NCBI GenBank assembly: GCA_002696025.1
Contig: NZQU01000003.1
Location: forward strand, 1 to 10,443
DNA from: Crocinitomicaceae bacterium
GTDB lineage: Bacteria > Bacteroidota > Bacteroidia > Flavobacteriales_D > Crocinitomicaceae
Length of the DNA: 10,443 nucleotides
Reading direction: 5' to 3'
The first letter of the stretch is position 1; each line of letters begins with the position of its first letter. The notes beneath the pieces are model-generated. The model was not told the DNA's origin. It searched no databases and saw nothing but the letters and a program-made list of their open reading frames with translations. The position numbers and the translations under genes were made by a program. Shown here one piece after another: positions 6,526-10,443 of the stretch.

Positions 6526-8484
6526 TTATTTTTTATCACCTAAAGAATATAAGGCTTTGTAATTAACCTTAATTTCATGCTTACTTTTAAGTTCATCAAT
6601 CCAATTCTTTTCAAGATGTTGTTGATAGTCTGATATTACCAAACCTTTTGTCTCATTTAATTCCTTGTTCATTGATGGAAGAAATTCATGAACAACCACA
6701 ACGTAATGTTTTTTATCCTTTTCATAAGGAATATTTCTGCCCTTAGATAAATCATTCTTTAAAAAGTCAGTAGTTATTGGGTCAAACTTATTCATCTTCA
6801 CACTTAAATTTAATTCTGAAGATGCATTTATTTTTTCAATAATCTCCTTACTTGTATTTGTATCAACATCTAACATAATAAAAACTTGCTCTGCAATATT
6901 TTGATTTAAACATTCATATACAGTAGCATCAATCCTTTTAGGCCAAACATATTTATTTTGATTGCTTTTGAAATAATCTTTCAAACCTAAAGTATCTTTA
7001 ACGGCTTTATTCCATACCATATCAGACATGATTTCATATAACAAAACACCATCATGGTATTCTTTAACCAAAGCTTTATATTTTGGATACTTATTGGGCA
7101 ATTGATTCTCTTCATACAACAATACAACTGATTTTTGCCATTTTTTAAATTGTTTGTCAACCAATGATTTAACATCCACTTTAGGCAAGCCTCTCCAATT
7201 CTTAATTAAATATGAGTAAAAATCTGTTTGATTGTATTTTGATTTAGGTAATGTAAAAAGAACTTTGTTTGACGAAAGGCTCTTTGGATCCCATTTTCCT
7301 GTAAAATATGTAGAGTCTACATTGTTGTAAAACCATGTTAAATTTTCTCGATATTCTTTTGCAGCATATTTAATTTTTAATTTTTCAACAAATGTACTTT
7401 GTGTTTTTTTAGACCTAATGTCTTTATTAACTTTTGCTTGTATTTCTTTTTTAAGTTCTTTAAAAGATTTAACATCTATTTTCTCAACTCTTTTAATGAT
7501 ATGGTAGCCATAATCCGTTTTAATAGGAGTACTGATATCACCATCATTATTAAGAGAAAATGCAGTTTCTTCAAAAATGGGAAGCATTCTGGTTTTACTT
7601 CCAGAACCAAAAATAGGTAATAATCCAGCTTTTTTATTTGTAGAAGGGTCATCTGAATGTAATTCAACAAGCTGCTCCCATGTTGCTTCACCATTAACAA
7701 GCTTTGAGTGAATTTCATTTATTTTCTTAAGCGAACTAACATAATCTTCTTTTTCATTTTTAGGGATTGCCACCATTAAATGAGCTGCCTTCATAGTTCC
7801 CCTTGCCTCACGTTGATCTGTAACTTTTAAAATATGATATCCAAATCTGGTTCTAAAAGGATCACTAATTTGGCCAACTTTTGTATTGTAAGCTTTTTCT
7901 TCAAATGGATAAATCATTTGAAAGGCACTAAAGAAGCCTAAATCACCACCGTTATTTGCAGCAGATGGGTCGTCAGATCCATTTTTTGATTTTGCTATCA
8001 TTGCAAAATCTTCTCCTTTCTCAAGTCTTTTTTTAATATTAACTAATTTATTATAAGCCATTAAAGTATCCTTTGGCGTCGGATTTTTAGGCATTTTAAC
8101 TAGAATATGAGAAGCACGAATTTCCTTTTTAATTCTTGAATAAGCTTCTTTAACTAAAGATTCATTTTTAGAGGAGTCTATTAGATAAGGTAAAGAAAGT
8201 TGTTTCTTATAGCCATTCAATTCTCTCACCAATTTAGGAATGGTATCATACCCTAGTTTTTCAGCCTCAACAACTTTCAATTTAAATTTTGTGAATAGAT
8301 CCATATATTCATCTAATGATTCTTTATCATATTTAGGGTCGTTATTATTTTTAAGATAGATTTGAAGAAATTCAGATTTTGAAACTTTCTGATCATTAAC
8401 TTGAATGATTGTTTCTTTTTTAATCTTGCAACATGATAAGATTAAAAGAATACTAAGTAATAAGGAATAAGATTTATAATTCAT
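6526..8484 (-). CDS. Lipoprotein PpiC/parvulin-type peptidyl-prolyl isomerase with two rotamase domains
   Basis: The 652-residue protein starts with a signal (about residues 1-17) and a Cys18-Cys19 lipobox-like ILSCC, so it is probably a lipoprotein. A helical N-terminal region (about 25-115) precedes two parvulin domains. Domain 1 spans about 121-225, with RASHILVKMP (His126), NGGDLGFF and FGYHILKV (His217). Domain 2 spans about 230-336, with KAAHLMVAIP (His235) and YGYHIIKR (His328). Both pairs of histidines are kept, so both domains could be catalytically active. The remaining 310 residues form a long, largely helical, lysine-rich C-terminal region, found in Bacteroidota relatives but not in E. 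coli PpiD or SurA. It probably assists folding of envelope proteins. It is the first of the five tightly packed genes; 79 bases separate it from guaB upstream. Confidence 0.9.
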   Translation of the reverse strand: MNYKSYSLLLSILLILSCCKIKKETIIQVNDQKVSKSEFLQIYLKNNNDPKYDKESLDEYMDLFTKFKLKVVEAEKLGYDTIPKLVRELNGYKKQLSLPYLIDSSKNESLVKEAYSRIKKEIRASHILVKMPKNPTPKDTLMAYNKLVNIKKRLEKGEDFAMIAKSKNGSDDPSAANNGGDLGFFSAFQMIYPFEEKAYNTKVGQISDPFRTRFGYHILKVTDQREARGTMKAAHLMVAIPKNEKEDYVSSLKKINEIHSKLVNGEATWEQLVELHSDDPSTNKKAGLLPIFGSGSKTRMLPIFEETAFSLNNDGDISTPIKTDYGYHIIKRVEKIDVKSFKELKKEIQAKVNKDIRSKKTQSTFVEKLKIKYAAKEYRENLTWFYNNVDSTYFTGKWDPKSLSSNKVLFTLPKSKYNQTDFYSYLIKNWRGLPKVDVKSLVDKQFKKWQKSVVLLYEENQLPNKYPKYKALVKEYHDGVLLYEIMSDMVWNKAVKDTLGLKDYFKSNQNKYVWPKRIDATVYECLNQNIAEQVFIMLDVDTNTSKEIIEKINASSELNLSVKMNKFDPITTDFLKNDLSKGRNIPYEKDKKHYVVVVHEFLPSMNKELNETKGLVISDYQQHLEKNWIDELKSKHEIKVNYKALYSLGDKK

Positions 8485-8493
8485 TTTTAAGTA

Positions 8494-8522
8494 AAAATTA
8501 GAAATTAGAAATTAGAAATTAG
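8494..8522. repeat. Short tandem repeat of GAAATTA (3 exact copies plus one imperfect)
   Basis: Exact GAAATTA units lie at 8501-8507, 8508-8514 and 8515-8521. An A-for-G variant (AAAATTA) at 8494-8500 precedes them and a trailing G closes the array. It sits in the 79-base gap between guaB and the first PPIase gene, ending 10 bases before that gene's start, so it would form part of the leader if guaB is co-transcribed. The minus strand reads as repeated TAATTTC. Confidence 0.85.
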
Positions 8523-8563
8523 TTTAACGAAATGATTTAATATTTATTTTTTGATTGAATGAT

Positions 8564-10036
8564 TTATTTAATACTATAATTAGGTGCTTCTCTTGAAATA
8601 CTGACATCATGTGGATGAGATTCTCTTACACCTGCAGAAGTTATTCGAACAAACTTGGTGCCTTTTAATTTTTCAATAGTTTCAGCACCACAATACCCCA
8701 TGCCAGCTCTTAAGCCACCTATAATTTGATGCATTACTTCAATTAAATCACCTTTGTAAGGAACTCTACCAGATATACCTTCAGGAACAAGTTTATTTAT
8801 ATCATCTTCAGCATCCTGAAAATAACGATCTTTAGATCCTTTTTGCATGGCTTCAATAGACCCCATACCTCTATAAGATTTAAACTTTCTACCTTCATAT
8901 ATAATTGTTTCACCCGGTGATTCTTCAACTCCGGCAAACATTGAACCCAACATAACAGAATCAGCACCAGATGCAAGAGCTTTAACAACATCACCAGTAT
9001 ACCTGATTCCACCATCAGCTATAATAGGTACACCAGTGCCTTTAAGAGCAATCGCAACATCGTTTATGGCTGTTAGTTGAGGGACACCAACACCAGCAAT
9101 GACTCTGGTTGTACAAATTGAACCTGGTCCAATACCAACTTTAACTGCATCAGCACCTGCATCAACTAAAAACTTTGCAGCTTCTGCAGTAGCAATGTTA
9201 CCAACAACAACATCTAGTTTTGGGTAATGTTTTTTTATTTCATGCAACATCGTTATAACACCTTGTGTATGTCCATGAGCCGTATCAATAACTATTGCAT
9301 CAACACTTGCATCTACCAATGCATCTACTCTTTGAACAGTATCATGGGTGACACCAACAGCTGCAGCAACCCTTAATCTTCCTAGGTCATCTTTACAAGA
9401 ATTTGGATGCTCTTTGACTTTTATAATGTCTCTATATGTAATTAATCCAATCAATTTATTGGAATCATCAACAACCGGGAGTTTTTCAATTTTATTTGCT
9501 TGTAAAATTCCTTCTGCAGTTACTAAATCAGTACTTTCGGATGTGGTTACAATGTTCTCAGAAGTCATTACTTCAGGTATAGGACGAACTAAGTTTTTTT
9601 CAAAACGTAAATCTCTATTGGTAACAATTCCCTTTAAATATCCATTTTCATCAACTACGGGTATCCCACCGATTTTATATTCCTTCATTAAAGCTAAAGC
9701 ATCTCTAACAATTGCAGATTCTGATAATGTAATAGGATCTATAATCATTCCACTTTCAGATCTTTTAACTTTTCTTACTTCTTTAGCTTGCTGTTCAATT
9801 GTCATATTTTTATGAATCACACCGATACCACCTTGTTGAGCAATTGAAATCGCAAGCTTAGCTGTGGTAACAGTATCCATTGCAGCAGATACGATAGGTG
9901 AATTCAAAGAAATATTTCTTGAGAATTTACTTGAAACAGAAACATCCCTAGGTAAAACTTTTGAAAAAGCAGGAACCAAAAGAACATCATCAAAGGTGAG
10001 TCCTTCTTTTATTTTATCAAAGCTATTTAATGACAT
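8564..10036 (-). CDS. guaB: Inosine-5'-monophosphate dehydrogenase
   Basis: IMP dehydrogenase oxidises IMP to XMP with NAD+, the rate-limiting step of guanine nucleotide synthesis, in the cytosol. The product is 490 residues, matching bacterial GuaB. LTFDDVLLVP begins at residue 13. Two CBS domains lie about 93-205, inserted in the TIM barrel. The catalytic loop GPGSICTTR carries Cys308; DGGIR is at 341-345, the flap DRYFQ has Arg404-Tyr405, and EGISGRVPYKG follows. I chose the ATG at 10036 (MSLNSFDKIKEG) over the in-frame ATG at 10117: the extra 27 residues are hydrophobic, unlike any IMPDH N-terminus, and a TAnnTTTG promoter box lies inside that extension. All key residues are present. The gene is transcribed toward the PPIase operon and is divergent from the gene starting at 10185. 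Confidence 0.97.
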   Translation of the reverse strand: MSLNSFDKIKEGLTFDDVLLVPAFSKVLPRDVSVSSKFSRNISLNSPIVSAAMDTVTTAKLAISIAQQGGIGVIHKNMTIEQQAKEVRKVKRSESGMIIDPITLSESAIVRDALALMKEYKIGGIPVVDENGYLKGIVTNRDLRFEKNLVRPIPEVMTSENIVTTSESTDLVTAEGILQANKIEKLPVVDDSNKLIGLITYRDIIKVKEHPNSCKDDLGRLRVAAAVGVTHDTVQRVDALVDASVDAIVIDTAHGHTQGVITMLHEIKKHYPKLDVVVGNIATAEAAKFLVDAGADAVKVGIGPGSICTTRVIAGVGVPQLTAINDVAIALKGTGVPIIADGGIRYTGDVVKALASGADSVMLGSMFAGVEESPGETIIYEGRKFKSYRGMGSIEAMQKGSKDRYFQDAEDDINKLVPEGISGRVPYKGDLIEVMHQIIGGLRAGMGYCGAETIEKLKGTKFVRITSAGVRESHPHDVSISREAPNYSIK

Positions 10037-10060
10037 AAAAAAAATCTTAATAAATTGTTG

Positions 10061-10068
10061 CAAAATTA
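10061..10068 (-). promoter_or_regulatory. Candidate -7 promoter box (TAATTTTG) for guaB
   Basis: On the minus strand the sequence reads TAATTTTG, an exact match to the Bacteroidota -7 consensus TAnnTTTG. It lies 24 bases upstream of the guaB ATG, so transcription would begin roughly 18 bases before the start codon. A matching TTTG -33 element at the usual spacing is not evident; the nearest TTTG is about 31 bases upstream, so the call rests on the -7 box alone. Confidence 0.5.
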
Positions 10069-10136
10069 GTAAAATAAAGCTCATAAAAGTAAAGAAATAC
10101 AAAGTAAAATAATCCACAAATTATAATTCCATTAAA

Positions 10137-10167
10137 TTTGCATTCTAGTAACTTTCATATAACTTTT
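10137..10167 (+). promoter_or_regulatory. Candidate Bacteroidota-type promoter for the divergent gene at 10185
   Basis: TTTG at 10137-10140 is followed after exactly 19 bases by TAACTTTT at 10160-10167, which matches the TAnnTTTG -7 consensus except for the last base. This spacing fits the known TTTG/TAnnTTTG arrangement and would give a leader of about 12 bases before the ATG. The TTTG is also the end of an exact TAAATTTG (10133-10140), an alternative -7 box lying about 45 bases upstream of the start. Confidence 0.35.
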
Positions 10168-10184
10168 TCGTTTCTATAAATACA

Positions 10185-10443
10185 ATGAGAATTATATTAT
10201 TACTTACTCTTTTTTCTTTCTCTTCAAGTGTTTGTTCTCAAATAGACCTAAACAAACAAGAGATTGTGCTTGATAGCATGTTAAATGCTATGAGAAATGA
10301 AGTATCTTTTGATCAAAAACTAGAGAAAAATAATAGCTTTAAAGCTCATTTTTATCATTTTTTAACTCAAAAAAATTCTGCCAACTATTCATTTACTAAA
10401 TTAAAATCAGTCGCCTTAATCAATAGTTCTGATAAAAAAATAA
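10185..10443 (+). CDS. Secreted protein of unknown function, N-terminal part (runs off the window)
   Basis: An open frame starts with ATG at 10185 and stays open to the window end, giving 86 complete codons. It begins with a clear signal peptide: MRIILLLTLF, then a Ser-rich stretch and VCSQ with likely cleavage before Gln19. The mature part starts IDLNKQEIVLDSMLNAM and continues with an amphipathic region, then FTKLKSVALINSSDKKI. The latter phrase looks like part of a beta-rich domain seen in uncharacterised Flavobacteria exported proteins (recalled, not verified). It is divergent from guaB with a 148-base intergenic region. No function can be assigned from the visible part. Confidence 0.75.
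   Translation, partial: MRIILLLTLFSFSSSVCSQIDLNKQEIVLDSMLNAMRNEVSFDQKLEKNNSFKAHFYHFLTQKNSANYSFTKLKSVALINSSDKKI

Noticed and set aside
7399..7620. 73-codon plus-strand open frame opposite the lipoprotein PPIase
   Set aside because: Phe/Lys/Asn-rich shadow of the second parvulin domain; no independent start context.
8494..8522. CRISPR-like array
   Set aside because: The units are 7 bases with no spacers, so this is a simple tandem repeat.
9348..9815. 155-codon plus-strand open frame opposite guaB
   Set aside because: It lies wholly antisense to strongly conserved IMP dehydrogenase codons, and its product looks like reverse-complement low-complexity sequence without any recognisable domain.
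9864..10112. 82-codon plus-strand open frame over the guaB start region
   Set aside because: Antisense to the guaB N-terminus and its promoter box; Lys/Ile-rich composition expected from AT-rich DNA and no signal or domain.

Overview
The window is AT-rich, densely packed chromosomal DNA that looks like a member of the Bacteroidota, most likely a Flavobacteriales-type organism. The evidence is a TonB-dependent receptor with an N-terminal carboxypeptidase-regulatory-like domain, two large parvulin-type prolyl isomerases next to guaB, a small protein resembling type IX secretion C-terminal domains, promoter boxes of the TAnnTTTG type, and no convincing Shine-Dalgarno sequences in the short gaps between genes. 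No mobile element, CRISPR array, tRNA or rRNA was seen, and there is no gene-free stretch longer than 300 bases.

Layout. Left (1-3050, plus strand): a small cysteine-containing lipoprotein, then a 785-residue outer-membrane TonB-dependent receptor. Middle (3054-8484, minus strand): five genes separated by only 5-9 bases, which read as one operon. In transcription order they are a lipoprotein PpiC-type prolyl isomerase, a SurA-like periplasmic prolyl isomerase, a MoxR-family AAA+ ATPase, a TerC-family membrane protein, and a small single-pass membrane protein of unknown function. Right (8564-10036, minus strand): guaB, encoding IMP dehydrogenase, 79 bases upstream of the operon and possibly transcribed into it. 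At the right edge a divergent plus-strand gene for a secreted protein of unknown function begins at 10185 and runs off the window.

How the genes may work together: the two parvulin proteins are probably periplasmic or envelope chaperones that assist folding of outer-membrane proteins, of which the TonB-dependent receptor at the left is a typical client. MoxR ATPases and TerC proteins both act in envelope or metal-stress physiology, so the operon reads as an envelope-biogenesis and stress cluster attached to a housekeeping purine gene. Most of this is ordinary core-genome content. The least explained parts are the small membrane-anchored protein at the operon end, the MoxR-TerC pairing without the usual DUF58/VWA partners, and the split catalytic histidines in the SurA-like protein. 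No clear new biological system is visible.
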